64,000 nucleotides of DNA from Calditrichota bacterium (GCA_008501735.1 QQUF01000056.1:1-64000), one strand, 5' to 3'. Shown: positions 19,007 to 27,865, counted from the first letter of the stretch. Notes: generated from the sequence alone by a model not told the origin. A program made the numbers and translations.

Positions 19007-19792
19007 TTAATGAAGAACTACTTCTTTAGAATCGAAGATTGGACCGTGATGACAAATGAGTTTGTATTTGTCAGAGTTTGTTTCATCAATCACACAAGCC
19101 TGACAAACTCCAAGTCCACAAGCCATTACTGATTCAAGTGAGATTTCACAAGGAATTCCAAATTTCTCAGCAACTTGTGCAGTTGCATTCAACATCACAT
19201 TCGGACCACAAGCGAAAACTCTCGCATTCTTCGGCATCGTTTCGAGTAAGTCTTTTTCTAAGAGTTGTGAAATGTAGCCGTGAAATCCTTCGCTTCCGTC
19301 GTCAGTTGAAATTCGGTAGAGTTTTTCAGCAGACGGGATTTTGTGAATCAAATTTTTATTTCTTGCACCGTAATAAAATTGCACTTTTTTACCTTTCGTC
19401 AAAAGTTCTTCATAAAGCATTTTGAATGGTGCAATTCCTATTCCACCTGCGACAATAATTCCTGTTTCAAAATTATCTTCTAGGCAAAAGGAATTTCCTA
19501 AAGGTCCTGTAATTTTTACTAAATCACCTTTTTGTTTGTTAGCAAGTTCGTTAGTTCCAAGTCCAACTGTGTCAAAAATGAAGTCAAGTTCACCTTCACG
19601 TTGGTCGTAAATACTAAAAGGTCTTGGCAAAAGTGGGAAAGATTTGAGATTGACTAAAATCATTGCAAACTGTGCAGATTTGAAAAATAATTTTTCAGTG
19701 TCAGCTTCGACAGTCAAAATGTAAGTGTGTTCCAAAACTTGTTCTACTTTTAGAACAGGACAGGTAAGACTAAAAATTGATTTATTTTGCAT
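19007..19792 (-). CDS. pyrK: Dihydroorotate dehydrogenase electron-transfer subunit
   Basis: A 261-residue flavo-iron-sulfur protein that passes electrons from class 1B dihydroorotate dehydrogenase to NAD+. The FAD domain has LLPRPFSIYD and GLGTNELA; the NAD domain has VAGGIGIAPFKMLYEELL and ACGPNVML. The C-terminus has four cysteines for a 2Fe-2S cluster (MACGLGVCQACV, then LICHHGP). The catalytic subunit PyrD is not in the window. Related ferredoxin-NADP reductase-like proteins share this fold, but the C-terminal cluster placement favours PyrK. Confidence 0.88.
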   Translation of the reverse strand: MQNKSIFSLTCPVLKVEQVLEHTYILTVEADTEKLFFKSAQFAMILVNLKSFPLLPRPFSIYDQREGELDFIFDTVGLGTNELANKQKGDLVKITGPLGNSFCLEDNFETGIIVAGGIGIAPFKMLYEELLTKGKKVQFYYGARNKNLIHKIPSAEKLYRISTDDGSEGFHGYISQLLEKDLLETMPKNARVFACGPNVMLNATAQVAEKFGIPCEISLESVMACGLGVCQACVIDETNSDKYKLICHHGPIFDSKEVVLH

Positions 19793-19801
19793 TTTTTATT
19801 T

Positions 19802-20197
19802 CTAATTTAAATTGTCTGTAAACGGTTTCGACAGCTTCAACCAAAGGTTCCATTTTTCAGGATAAAGGTCAAATGCATAAGCGTGCACAAAAAAATGCCG
19901 AAAAGCAAGGTAACCTATTAATTCATTTTTAAGCTGTTCGGAAATTATATCTTGTTGGTGCGATGCAACAAGTAAATCTTTGTGCCAAGAAGCATTTGGG
20001 GCAATTTTTATATTTTTAGACTTTAATACTTGGGAAAGAATATTTTCGATTCCATTATAAAAATTATGCAAAAATGTTGCAGTACCTGCAAGCTCTAATG
20101 TTTCTAAATAAGGTAATTTCTTAAAATGCGGAATTTGTGCAATTACTTCTTCAATATTTTCGAGTTCTGCATCAATTTTTTTCTGCAAGTTAGTCAT
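19802..20197 (-). CDS. HEPN-domain ribonuclease toxin (HepT-like)
   Basis: A 131-residue all-alpha protein. The catalytic R-x4-H motif of HEPN RNases is at R100-H105 (RHFFVHAY). The preceding helical part (ELAGTATFLHNFYNGIENIL) matches the HepT class. It overlaps the upstream MNT gene by 8 nt, the standard arrangement of a HEPN/MNT toxin-antitoxin pair. In characterised pairs the MNT partner inactivates the toxin by adding AMP to the tyrosine next to the RNase motif; here Y107 in HAYAF is the candidate. Confidence 0.85.
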   Translation of the reverse strand: MTNLQKKIDAELENIEEVIAQIPHFKKLPYLETLELAGTATFLHNFYNGIENILSQVLKSKNIKIAPNASWHKDLLVASHQQDIISEQLKNELIGYLAFRHFFVHAYAFDLYPEKWNLWLKLSKPFTDNLN

Positions 20198-20459
20198 TTA
20201 GAACAACACCTTCGGCTCGTATCAATTCATTAAATTTCGATTTCTTTTTTAGGTCAACTAAATCTACAAGTTTGGAGAGATTCAAAATAAGTTCACCGTA
20301 AAATTTGAAAAATAAAGACCCTTGAATTCCTTCTACTGCCAAATCAATGTCATTAGATTCCTCTCTATCTTCAAGACTTGAGCCAAAAAGTAAGATTTTT
20401 TCAATACCGTATTTTCTAGTTAATTCGAGAATCTTAGATTTATCTGTATTGGAAATCAT
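20190..20459 (-). CDS. MNT-type nucleotidyltransferase antitoxin (MntA-like)
   Basis: An 89-residue minimal nucleotidyltransferase. It has the GS motif at residues 26-27 (LLFGSSLED) and the two catalytic aspartates D37 and D39 (NDIDLAV), one residue closer than the usual GS-x10-DxD spacing. It is expected to adenylylate and so silence the overlapping HEPN toxin. The gene comes first in the pair and should be transcribed leftward with it. The module is an isolated two-gene accessory insert between core genes. Confidence 0.83.
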   Translation of the reverse strand: MISNTDKSKILELTRKYGIEKILLFGSSLEDREESNDIDLAVEGIQGSLFFKFYGELILNLSKLVDLVDLKKKSKFNELIRAEGVVLND

Positions 20460-20721
20460 TTTATTTTTTTGCCTAATAATTAGAGTAAATTATTTTAGAA
20501 AAGAAGCAAAAAATTAAGGAAAAACAAACGAATAAATTGATTCTTTTTGGTAAGAAAAATTACTTAATTGGAATGTTACTTTAAAGGAAAACACATTTAT
20601 TTATTTTTTTTGGCATAAAATCAAAATTCAATGTGTTTCTTGAAGCATCTTTTTTGAAGTTTGCATCTACAAAAATTTTGATGACATCTCTTTTTCAAAT
20701 AATTCTAAGGAATCAATTTTT

Positions 20722-22056
20722 ATGACACACTTAGTCATTGTCGGTAACGGAATTAGTGGAGTTACGGTTGCGAGACACGTTCGTAAACGAAGCGATATGA
20801 AAATCACAATAATTTCTGCCGAGACGAAGCATTTTTTTTCACGAACAGCTTTGATGTACGCTTATATGGGACATATGAAATTTGAAAATATGAAACCTTA
20901 CGAAGACTGGTTTTGGGAAAAAAATAGAATTGAGCTTGTCTTTGATTTTGTTTCAAAAGTTGACACCGATTCTAAAAAACTAAGTTTAAAAAGTGGAAAA
21001 GAAATTTCTTACGACAAACTTGTTCTTGCAACGGGTTCAAAATACAACAAGTTTGGTTGGCCAGGACAAGACCTTGATGGAGTTCAAGGGCTTTTTTCTT
21101 GGCAAGACTTAGAGTTGATGGAAAAAAATACTGCAAATCCTGTAAATAGAGCAGTAATTGTTGGTGGTGGTTTAATCGGAATTGAAATGGCTGAAATGCT
21201 TTTGACAAGAAAAATTCCTGTAACTTTTCTTGTTCGCGAAAGTCGTTACTGGGGCGGAATTTTGCCTCTTGAAGAAGGAACTCTTGTAAAACGGCATATT
21301 CTTGAACACGGAATTGATTTGAGGCTGAACACTGAACTTGGCGAAATTTTGCCTGACGAAAACGGTAGAGTTAGAGCTGTAATTACAAAAGACGGAACAG
21401 AAATTCCTTGTCAATTTGTTGGTTTGACAGCAGGAGTTAGTCCGAATGTAAAATTTCTTGAAGATTCAAAAGTCGAAACAGGTCGTGGAATTCTTGTGAA
21501 TGATTACTTGGAAACAAATGTTCCTGATGTTTACAGTCTTGGAGATTGTGCAGAAATTAAAACTCCTGAAGGTGAAAGAAATAGGCTTGAGCAACTTTGG
21601 TACACAGGAAGAATGCAAGGTGAAGTTCTTGCAAAAACAATTACAGGCGAAAGAACAATTTACGAGCGAGGAATTTGGTTCAATTCTGCGAAATTTTTAG
21701 ACATTGAGTACCAAACTTACGGGCAAGTTTTTGGTGAACTTCGTGAAGGTGAAGCCAAATTCTATTGGGAACACGAAGACCACAAACATTGTTTGAAAGT
21801 CGTTTTTGATGAAAAATCTCATGTTGTAATCGGGCTGAATGTTTTTGGAATCCGTCTTAGACACGACGTTTGTGAAAAATGGTTGAAAGAGCAGAGGAAT
21901 CTCGAATACTTTTTGGAAAATTTAGTTGAGGCAAATTTTGACCCTGAATTTTATGAGTCTTTTGAGCAGTCAGTTGCAGATGCTTACAACACACAATTCG
22001 GTAAAACTTTAAAAGCAAAAACCAAAAAAGGCTTCTTCGCCTCAATTTTTGGATAG
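20722..22056 (+). CDS. FAD-dependent NAD(P)H oxidoreductase
   Basis: A 444-residue flavoprotein of the pyridine-nucleotide-disulfide reductase fold. The N-terminal FAD site is VIVGNGISGVTVARHV, the second Rossmann fold for NAD(P)H is AVIVGGGLIGIEMAEMLL, and the late FAD motif is DVYSLGDCAEI. No redox-active CxxC pair is present, so it is not a disulfide reductase; it resembles NirB- and rubredoxin reductase-like enzymes. The next gene, 14 nt downstream, encodes a membrane protein with Fe-S clusters, which suggests that electrons pass between NAD(P)H and the membrane through the pair. Confidence 0.85.
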   Translation: MTHLVIVGNGISGVTVARHVRKRSDMKITIISAETKHFFSRTALMYAYMGHMKFENMKPYEDWFWEKNRIELVFDFVSKVDTDSKKLSLKSGKEISYDKLVLATGSKYNKFGWPGQDLDGVQGLFSWQDLELMEKNTANPVNRAVIVGGGLIGIEMAEMLLTRKIPVTFLVRESRYWGGILPLEEGTLVKRHILEHGIDLRLNTELGEILPDENGRVRAVITKDGTEIPCQFVGLTAGVSPNVKFLEDSKVETGRGILVNDYLETNVPDVYSLGDCAEIKTPEGERNRLEQLWYTGRMQGEVLAKTITGERTIYERGIWFNSAKFLDIEYQTYGQVFGELREGEAKFYWEHEDHKHCLKVVFDEKSHVVIGLNVFGIRLRHDVCEKWLKEQRNLEYFLENLVEANFDPEFYESFEQSVADAYNTQFGKTLKAKTKKGFFASIFG

Positions 22057-22070
22057 AAAGGAAAATTTAA

Positions 22071-23399
22071 ATGAATGCAACAACTCCTTATTTTGAGGAA
22101 ACTCACGAACACAAGGATTTAAGCGGAGTTAAAAAAATTGGTTTGGCTTTAGTTTCACTCGGATTTTTACTGCTTTTCGTCAGTGCTTCAGGAATTGCAA
22201 AAGAACAGCCGACTCTATTTTCAATTTTAATTTTCGGCTCAATAATGGTTGGAACGCTCGTTTACGTTCTTCCGCAACTCAAAGAAGGTCCGGCAGGAAT
22301 TAAAAATAACAACATCTTTTTTGATTCGATGACTTCAAAAGGTGCAGCGGCTTGGGTAGCAGGAATTTTTATCACAGGATTTTACGTCTTGCTTTACTGG
22401 TTTCCACAATACTTGGAAAATTGGATTAGAATTTTAGACCCGTTAAGTTTTGCACTTTCAGGAGGTCCTGCAAGTCAGTGGTTTTTATACGGAACTTTCT
22501 ACACAATTGCAGTCGTTTTTATGGGCGTTAGAATGATTGTGAAATACAGACACAATCGTTACCAAATTATCCGAACTGCTTCTGTGATGTTTTTCCAACT
22601 TGGCTTTGGATTTCTGATTCCAAACATTCTCAAAGCCTTCAATCAACCTGAATTTTACTTTACTTATTTTTGGCCTCTCAAGTACGATTACCTTTTTCCG
22701 AACAGTTTTGAATGGCTGATGTCTTCGGGTGGAATTGGAATTTTTATGTTTTTTTGGGGAGCAGTGATGACTTTTATTGCAACTCCTGTTTTGACTTACT
22801 TTTTCGGAAAACGTTGGTACTGTTCTTGGGTTTGTGGTTGTGGCGGACTTGCGGAAACTCTCGGAGATCCTTACCGCCAACTTTCTGACAAATCTTTAAA
22901 AGCTTGGCAAATCGAACGTTGGATGATTCACGGTGTTTTGGCTTTCATTACAGTTACAACAATTATCGTTTGGCTGAATTCTTCTTTTGGTGGCGGAATT
23001 TTGGGCGACCTTTCAAATCAATTTTCACAAACTTACGGATTTTTGATTGGAGCGGCATTTTCCGGAGTAATTGGAGTTGGATTTTATCCGATTATGGGAA
23101 GCAGAGTTTGGTGTCGTTTTGGTTGTCCAATGGCAGCGGTTTTGGGAATTATCCAAAAATTTTGGTCTCGTTTCAGAATCACCACAAACGGCGGGCAGTG
23201 CATTTCTTGTGGAAATTGCTCGACTTACTGCGAAATGGGAATTGATGTTCGTGCTTACGCTCAACGTGGACAAAACATAATTCGTGCTTCTTGTGTTGGT
23301 TGTGGAATTTGTGCCGCAGTTTGTCCAAGAGGAGTTCTCAAACTCGAAAACGGCAAAGTCGAAGGACGCTACGAATTAAATGATTACGTGAAAGTTTAG
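22071..23399 (+). CDS. Polytopic 4Fe-4S membrane protein, NosR/NapH-like
   Basis: A 442-residue membrane protein with several hydrophobic segments (about 25-45, 50-68, 98-120, 140-160, 220-245, 285-305, 315-340). Two cysteine motifs lie at membrane-segment ends (CSWVCGCGG and VWCRFGCPM), as in the NosR/NapH/CcoG-type core. They are followed by two classical 4Fe-4S clusters near the C-terminus (CISCGNCSTYCEMG and CVGCGICAAVCPRG). It most likely exchanges electrons between quinone and soluble partners. It is translationally close (14 nt) to the upstream flavoprotein. Its last 44 codons are duplicated at 24102-24237. Confidence 0.85.
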   Translation: MNATTPYFEETHEHKDLSGVKKIGLALVSLGFLLLFVSASGIAKEQPTLFSILIFGSIMVGTLVYVLPQLKEGPAGIKNNNIFFDSMTSKGAAAWVAGIFITGFYVLLYWFPQYLENWIRILDPLSFALSGGPASQWFLYGTFYTIAVVFMGVRMIVKYRHNRYQIIRTASVMFFQLGFGFLIPNILKAFNQPEFYFTYFWPLKYDYLFPNSFEWLMSSGGIGIFMFFWGAVMTFIATPVLTYFFGKRWYCSWVCGCGGLAETLGDPYRQLSDKSLKAWQIERWMIHGVLAFITVTTIIVWLNSSFGGGILGDLSNQFSQTYGFLIGAAFSGVIGVGFYPIMGSRVWCRFGCPMAAVLGIIQKFWSRFRITTNGGQCISCGNCSTYCEMGIDVRAYAQRGQNIIRASCVGCGICAAVCPRGVLKLENGKVEGRYELNDYVKV

Positions 23400-23404
23400 A
23401 TTTT
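23269..23404 (+). repeat. 136-bp direct repeat, copy 1 (end of the Fe-S membrane protein gene)
   Basis: It is identical to 24102-24237 except for four single-base differences, with no gaps. It covers the last 43 codons and stop of the Fe-S gene plus 5 nt. All four differences leave the encoded amino acids unchanged. Confidence 0.95.
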
Positions 23405-23418
23405 GGGTATTGGAAATA

Positions 23419-24102
23419 ATGAAGATTTTTAAGGATAAAAAAAACATTAACCACGTTAATGGATTAGATTCTTGTTTAACCTCCTACGATGATTTGTTAT
23501 CAGCTTTCTCTATCATAAAAGTTATTCTAATAATTACATTATCTATTGAATTAATTGATTATCTCATAACCAAGGACAAAAGTTATTTGTCTTTAGAAGG
23601 ACAAATACCGATATTAATATCCATTTTAATTTTAGTTCTTCTTATTTATTGGGTGGTTTTTCCGCTTTTTAAAAAGCGAGTTAAGAAGTATTACTATTTG
23701 GACAATTTAAATCTTATTCAAGATAAAATAAAATTAGATACCTTCTCCTACAAACTTCTTACTTCAATTCTAATTGATTTAAAAACTAATAAAGCTATTA
23801 CAGGCAATTTGTATCTCGGAAGTTCTTGCTTCGTATTCATTCGGTTCAATTATAATTCTTCCTTTAAGGATACCGATTTTTTGACTATTCAGCCTATTTC
23901 AGAAATAAGTTTTAGGTTAGAAAAAACGAATTTGCCTTCTATAATTAAATGGGTAGCAAAGAAGCCAATTAGAAAAAATTTAACGATTTACACAAAATCT
24001 ACTTCTCATACTTTTCGAGTTCCCGAACCAGAAGAAACAATAAAGAAATTAGAAGCAATTAAACAAGAGTTACTTTCAGAGGCGAACTCAGAGAATGTTT
24101 AG
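23419..24102 (+). CDS. Small two-segment membrane protein A of unknown function
   Basis: About 227 residues. There are two hydrophobic segments (about residues 27-50 and 65-85, IPILISILILVLLIYWVVF), a lysine-rich junction, and then a mostly polar, beta-rich cytoplasmic-looking domain that ends in a short helix (EETIKKLEAIKQELLSEAN). ATG 23419 is preferred to TTG 23410. It starts 20 nt after the Fe-S gene. The last 79 bp are nearly the same as the end of the gene at 24370, while the rest of the two proteins is very different in sequence though alike in layout. No known family is recognised. Confidence 0.75.
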   Translation: MKIFKDKKNINHVNGLDSCLTSYDDLLSAFSIIKVILIITLSIELIDYLITKDKSYLSLEGQIPILISILILVLLIYWVVFPLFKKRVKKYYYLDNLNLIQDKIKLDTFSYKLLTSILIDLKTNKAITGNLYLGSSCFVFIRFNYNSSFKDTDFLTIQPISEISFRLEKTNLPSIIKWVAKKPIRKNLTIYTKSTSHTFRVPEPEETIKKLEAIKQELLSEANSENV

Positions 24103-24232
24103 ACAAAACATCATTCGTGCTTCTTGTGTTGGTTGTGGAATTTGTGCAGCAGTTTGTCCAAGAGGAGTTCTCAAACTCGAAAACGGGAAAGTCGAAGGAC
24201 GTTACGAATTAAATGATTACGTGAAAGTTTAG
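24095..24232 (+). CDS. 45-residue mini-ferredoxin frame (duplicated Fe-S tail)
   Basis: An ATG at 24095, overlapping the last 8 nt of the upstream membrane-protein gene, opens a frame through the duplicated Fe-S tail: MFRQNIIRASCVGC, then GICAAVCPRG, ending in ELNDYVKV and TAG. It keeps one full 4Fe-4S motif, C-x2-C-x2-C-x3-C-P. It may be a translated single-cluster mini-ferredoxin or only a gene remnant. In its favour are the coupled start, the intact frame and four differences from the parent that are all silent. Against it, silent changes in the parent copy alone would look the same. Confidence 0.4.
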   Translation: MFRQNIIRASCVGCGICAAVCPRGVLKLENGKVEGRYELNDYVKV

Positions 24233-24237
24233 ATTTT
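24102..24237 (+). repeat. 136-bp direct repeat, copy 2
   Basis: The second copy of 23269-23404. It begins directly at the end of membrane protein gene A and is followed by a hairpin (24240-24266). Together with the shared 3' ends of genes A and B it marks a tandem duplication of an Fe-S-tail-plus-gene unit. Confidence 0.95.
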
Positions 24238-24239
24238 CT

Positions 24240-24270
24240 TTAAGGCGTACGTTCTGTACGCCTTAATTTT
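24240..24270 (+). terminator. Hairpin after the duplicated Fe-S tail
   Basis: An 11-bp perfect stem (TTAAGGCGTAC and complement), loop GTTCT, then a short T-run. It is positioned as a terminator for the operon ending in the mini-ferredoxin frame. The palindrome also resembles dispersed repeats of Bacteroidota-type genomes. Confidence 0.6.
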
Positions 24271-24369
24271 CAAAATAAATTTCTTCTTCAAACTCAAAAT
24301 GATTATTTTATTTCTCAGAAGTGGAGAAATGCCAAAAAAGATTGTAATAATTAAGTAAGAATAGGTTAA

Positions 24370-25059
24370 ATGAATTCAGTTAAAAACATTTTGAAACCAA
24401 CTGACTATGAAAAATTAATTGATTTAAACAAAAAAGGATTCCTTTATTCTTTTTTTACTATTTCTATTGTAATGTTTATTATTGCGGCTTTAGTTGTTTT
24501 TATTGGAGGTGGATTGAAGGAAACTTACATTTTCTATCTCATTATTATTTGTCTAATTGTAAGTGTTATATATGCGTTAAGCTCACCTTTTCTTCTAAAG
24601 AAAACCTATATTAATCTGGTATTAAAACAACAACAACTAGGAGTACCAATACAACACATTAATAACAGTATTGATTTCTCTAGGCATCAATACTGTATGT
24701 TTTGTTCAAATATTGACTTGAGTATTCAGGAAAATAATATTTTAGGAGAAATTTATTTCAATAATAGCGAAATTGTCTTTATTCCGTTTGAATTAGGGTT
24801 TAAAGAAATAAAAAAAAGTATTAAGAATTTCTCACCTTTATCTAGTTGTAAGTTTAATTTAACAGATATATACCGCCCACCTTACTTAAGTACGAATAGA
24901 CATAAAATATTTTATTACAATTTCCCAAATAATGTGATAGAGATTTCCACACCAACGGAAAGTGCTTATTTTTATGTTCCACAAGCAGAAGAAACGATAA
25001 AAAAATTAGAAGCAATTAAGCAAGAGTTACTTTCAGAGGCGAACTCGGAAAATGTTTAG
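24370..25059 (+). CDS. Small two-segment membrane protein B of unknown function
   Basis: 229 residues, a paralogue in layout of the gene at 23419. Two hydrophobic segments (about residues 25-48 and 53-75) are followed by a polar domain and the same C-terminal helix (EETIKKLEAIKQELLSEAN). Outside the last 25 residues the two proteins share little. At the DNA level 24986-25064 matches 24029-24107 with six differences in 79 bp, and all those within codons are silent. This pattern suggests 3'-end recombination or gene conversion. Function unknown; no homologous family is recognised. Confidence 0.75.
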   Translation: MNSVKNILKPTDYEKLIDLNKKGFLYSFFTISIVMFIIAALVVFIGGGLKETYIFYLIIICLIVSVIYALSSPFLLKKTYINLVLKQQQLGVPIQHINNSIDFSRHQYCMFCSNIDLSIQENNILGEIYFNNSEIVFIPFELGFKEIKKSIKNFSPLSSCKFNLTDIYRPPYLSTNRHKIFYYNFPNNVIEISTPTESAYFYVPQAEETIKKLEAIKQELLSEANSENV

Positions 25060-25170
25060 GCAAAGAAAATCAGAAAGGTTGTTTTCTCTTTTGCCAATTT
25101 GTCAACCTACCTAAATCTAAAAAAACTACATTTAAATTTATTGAAGTGCTGTTTTTCCTTTTTGAGAAAA

Positions 25171-25186
25171 TGGCACAACCTTTGTG
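25171..25186 (+). promoter_or_regulatory. Near-consensus sigma-54 promoter upstream of clpB
   Basis: TGGCACAACCTTTGTG has the full -24 TGGCAC box and a -12 box TTGT in place of TTGC, with correct spacing. It lies 70 nt before the clpB ATG. The expected transcript start would fall at the edge of the 32-bp palindrome. One mismatch is in an important position, so this is tentative. Confidence 0.4.
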
Positions 25187-25192
25187 TGAAGC

Positions 25193-25224
25193 TTGTAGAG
25201 ACGCAATGCATTGCGTCTCTACAA
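25193..25224. repeat. 32-bp perfect palindrome upstream of clpB
   Basis: The 16-nt arms TTGTAGAGACGCAATG are exactly complementary with no loop. TAGAGACGCAATGCATTGCG-type palindromes are, from general knowledge, widespread intergenic repeats in Bacteroidota and cyanobacteria. Here it lies in the presumed 5' leader of clpB. Confidence 0.8.
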
Positions 25225-25255
25225 AAAACGAAAATTACATATAGGAGATAAATAA

Positions 25256-27865
25256 ATGATTTCATTTGAAAAATTTACACTTAAAGCTCAAGAGGCAATC
25301 CAAAATTCGCAAAAAATAGCTTCTGAGTTCGGAAATCAACAAATTGAAGGAGAGCATTTACTTAAAGCACTTCTTGACAACAAAGAAGGTTTGACGACTT
25401 CGATTTTCAACAAAATCGGTGTTTCGCCAGACTTTGTAAAACAAGAAATTGAAACCGAATTAAAACGCAAACCCAAAGTTCAAGGCGTTGCTCAAACTTA
25501 CCTTTCACAAGGTTTGAACAAGATTTTTGAAAAGGCTTTGGACGAAGCAAATTCTTTGAAAGACGAGTTTGTGAGCGTTGAACACTTGCTTTTGGCGATG
25601 AGCGAAGCTACGGGCGAAAGCGTTTCAAAAATCTTACAGGCAAACGGAATTAACAAACCGAACTTGCTCAAAGTTTTAAAAGAAATTCGTGGCGGTTCAA
25701 GAGTAACCGACCAAAATCCAGAAGAAAAATACCAAGCACTCAAAAAATTCGGTAAAGACTTAACCGAACTTGCAAGAAAAGGAAAACTCGACCCTGTAAT
25801 CGGTAGAGACGAAGAAATCCGAAGAGTTTTGCAAGTGCTTTCACGAAGGACAAAAAATAATCCAGTTTTGATTGGAGAACCCGGAGTTGGTAAAACCGCA
25901 ATCGCGGAAGGAATCGCTTCAAGAATCGTTTCAAAAGACATTCCTGAAAACTTGAAAGACAAAACAATCATTTCTTTGGACTTGAGTTCGATTGTTGCAG
26001 GAGCGAAGTTCAGAGGCGAATTTGAAGAACGCCTCAAAGCAGTTTTGAAAGAAGTTACGGACTCTGATGGAAGGATAATTTTGTTCATTGACGAACTTCA
26101 CACAATGGTTGGAGCAGGAGCTGCGGAAGGTTCTGTTGACGCTTCAAATATGTTAAAACCTGCACTTGCACGAGGCGAATTGCGTTGTGTCGGAGCAACG
26201 ACTTTGAACGAATACCGAAAATACATTGAAAAAGATTCTGCTCTCGAAAGGCGTTTTCAACCTGTAATGGTTAGTGAACCAAGCATTGAAGACACGATTT
26301 CGATTTTGCGAGGAATCAAAGAAAAATACGAAGTTCACCACGGAGTAAAAATCACCGATTCAGCACTCGTAACAGCAGCGACACTTTCGGAGCGTTACAT
26401 TTCAGATAGGTTTTTACCGGACAAAGCGATTGACCTTGTTGACGAAGCGGCTTCAAAATTGAGAATCGAAATTGATTCTTTACCCGAAGTTCTTGACGAA
26501 GTTGAAAGGAAAATTCGTCAGCTTCAAATTGAAAAAGAAGCAGTAAAACGCGACAAAAATGAAGTTGCGAAAAAACGAGTTAAGGCAATCGAAGAAGAAT
26601 TGGCAAACTTGACAGAAAAAGGCAACGAAATCCGTTCTCATTGGCAGTTGGAAAAAGATTTGATTAGCCAAATTCGCAGTCTTAAAGAACAAATTGACAA
26701 AACTAAAGGCGACGAGGTCAAAGCCGAAAGAGAAGGTGATTTGGCAAAAGTCAGCGAAATTCGTTACGGAACTTTGGTGAAATTACAGAGTCAACTTGAA
26801 GAAAAGAGTCAGTCTTTGAACAAACTTCAAGAGAACAAAAAAATGCTCAAAGAAGAAGTTGATTCGGAAGACATTGCAGAAATAATTTCACGTTGGACAA
26901 AAATTCCTGTTAGCCGAATGCTTGAAACTGAGCGTGAAAAATTAATCAAAATCGAAGAACGGCTTCACGAATCTGTAATCGGACAAGAAGAAGCGGTTCA
27001 AGCAGTCGCTGATGCAGTTCGTCGTTCAAAAGCAGGTTTACAAGATGCAAACAGACCGATTGGCTCTTTCATTTTTCTTGGAAGCACAGGAGTTGGAAAG
27101 ACCGAACTTGCTCGCTCACTTGCGAAATTCCTTTTCGACGATGAAAAAGCAATGGTCAGAATCGATATGTCAGAGTATATGGAAAAACATTCGGTTTCAA
27201 GATTGATTGGAGCTCCTCCGGGTTACGTTGGTTACGACGAAGGAGGACAACTCACGGAAGCTGTTCGCAGAAAACCTTACACAATTGTTCTTTTGGACGA
27301 AATCGAAAAAGCTCACCCAGAAGTCTTCAACGTGCTTTTGCAAGTATTCGACGAAGGAAGATTGACAGACAACAAAGGTCGAACTGTGAACTTCAAAAAC
27401 ACAATAATAATTATGACTTCAAACATTGGTTCGGCATTTATTTCTGATAAAATTTCAGAGCTTAACAGTGAAAACAAAGATTTCCTTTACGAAGAAATTA
27501 AAGCAAACGTCCTAAACCAACTAAGGCAAACTGTTAGACCTGAATTTTTGAACAGAATTGATGAAACAATTGTTTTCTCACCGCTTGACAGTGATGCGAT
27601 AGGCGAAATCGTCAAACTTCAACTTGAGTCTGTTCGTGAGTTGCTTAAAAGTAAAGAAATGGATTTTGAAATCGAACCTTTGGCAGTTGAGTTTTTGGCA
27701 CAACGAGGTTTCAATCCGACTTTTGGAGCAAGACCTTTGAAACGAACAATTCAAAAGTTTTTGATTAACGAATTGGCAAAAGAAATTTTGTTAGGAAATT
27801 TTGTTGAAGGCGATAAAATTTTAGTTGGAAGAAATGACGACGGTTTAACTTTTGGGAAAAAATAA
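25256..27865 (+). CDS. clpB: Disaggregase ClpB
   Basis: An 869-residue Hsp100 that, with DnaK, pulls proteins out of aggregates. It has the N domain (two ClpN repeats, residues 1-150), AAA-1 with Walker [10 protein letters not shown] and [15 protein letters not shown], the coiled middle domain (about 410-530) that marks ClpB as opposed to ClpA or ClpC, and AAA-2 with [29 protein letters not shown] and LLDEIEKAH. Full length. GGAGAT lies 7 nt before the ATG. It is a single gene that ends at a palindromic terminator. Confidence 0.97.
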   Translation: MISFEKFTLKAQEAIQNSQKIASEFGNQQIEGEHLLKALLDNKEGLTTSIFNKIGVSPDFVKQEIETELKRKPKVQGVAQTYLSQGLNKIFEKALDEANSLKDEFVSVEHLLLAMSEATGESVSKILQANGINKPNLLKVLKEIRGGSRVTDQNPEEKYQALKKFGKDLTELARKGKLDPVIGRDEEIRRVLQVLSRRTKNNPVLIGEPGVGKTAIAEGIASRIVSKDIPENLKDKTIISLDLSSIVAGAKFRGEFEERLKAVLKEVTDSDGRIILFIDELHTMVGAGAAEGSVDASNMLKPALARGELRCVGATTLNEYRKYIEKDSALERRFQPVMVSEPSIEDTISILRGIKEKYEVHHGVKITDSALVTAATLSERYISDRFLPDKAIDLVDEAASKLRIEIDSLPEVLDEVERKIRQLQIEKEAVKRDKNEVAKKRVKAIEEELANLTEKGNEIRSHWQLEKDLISQIRSLKEQIDKTKGDEVKAEREGDLAKVSEIRYGTLVKLQSQLEEKSQSLNKLQENKKMLKEEVDSEDIAEIISRWTKIPVSRMLETEREKLIKIEERLHESVIGQEEAVQAVADAVRRSKAGLQDANRPIGSFIFLGSTGVGKTELARSLAKFLFDDEKAMVRIDMSEYMEKHSVSRLIGAPPGYVGYDEGGQLTEAVRRKPYTIVLLDEIEKAHPEVFNVLLQVFDEGRLTDNKGRTVNFKNTIIIMTSNIGSAFISDKISELNSENKDFLYEEIKANVLNQLRQTVRPEFLNRIDETIVFSPLDSDAIGEIVKLQLESVRELLKSKEMDFEIEPLAVEFLAQRGFNPTFGARPLKRTIQKFLINELAKEILLGNFVEGDKILVGRNDDGLTFGKK

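Noticed and set aside
24240-24266. Hairpin at the duplication as an attachment site or insertion-sequence end
   Set aside because: There is no transposase or integrase, no target-site duplication was seen, and the hairpin is not repeated at the other end of the unit.
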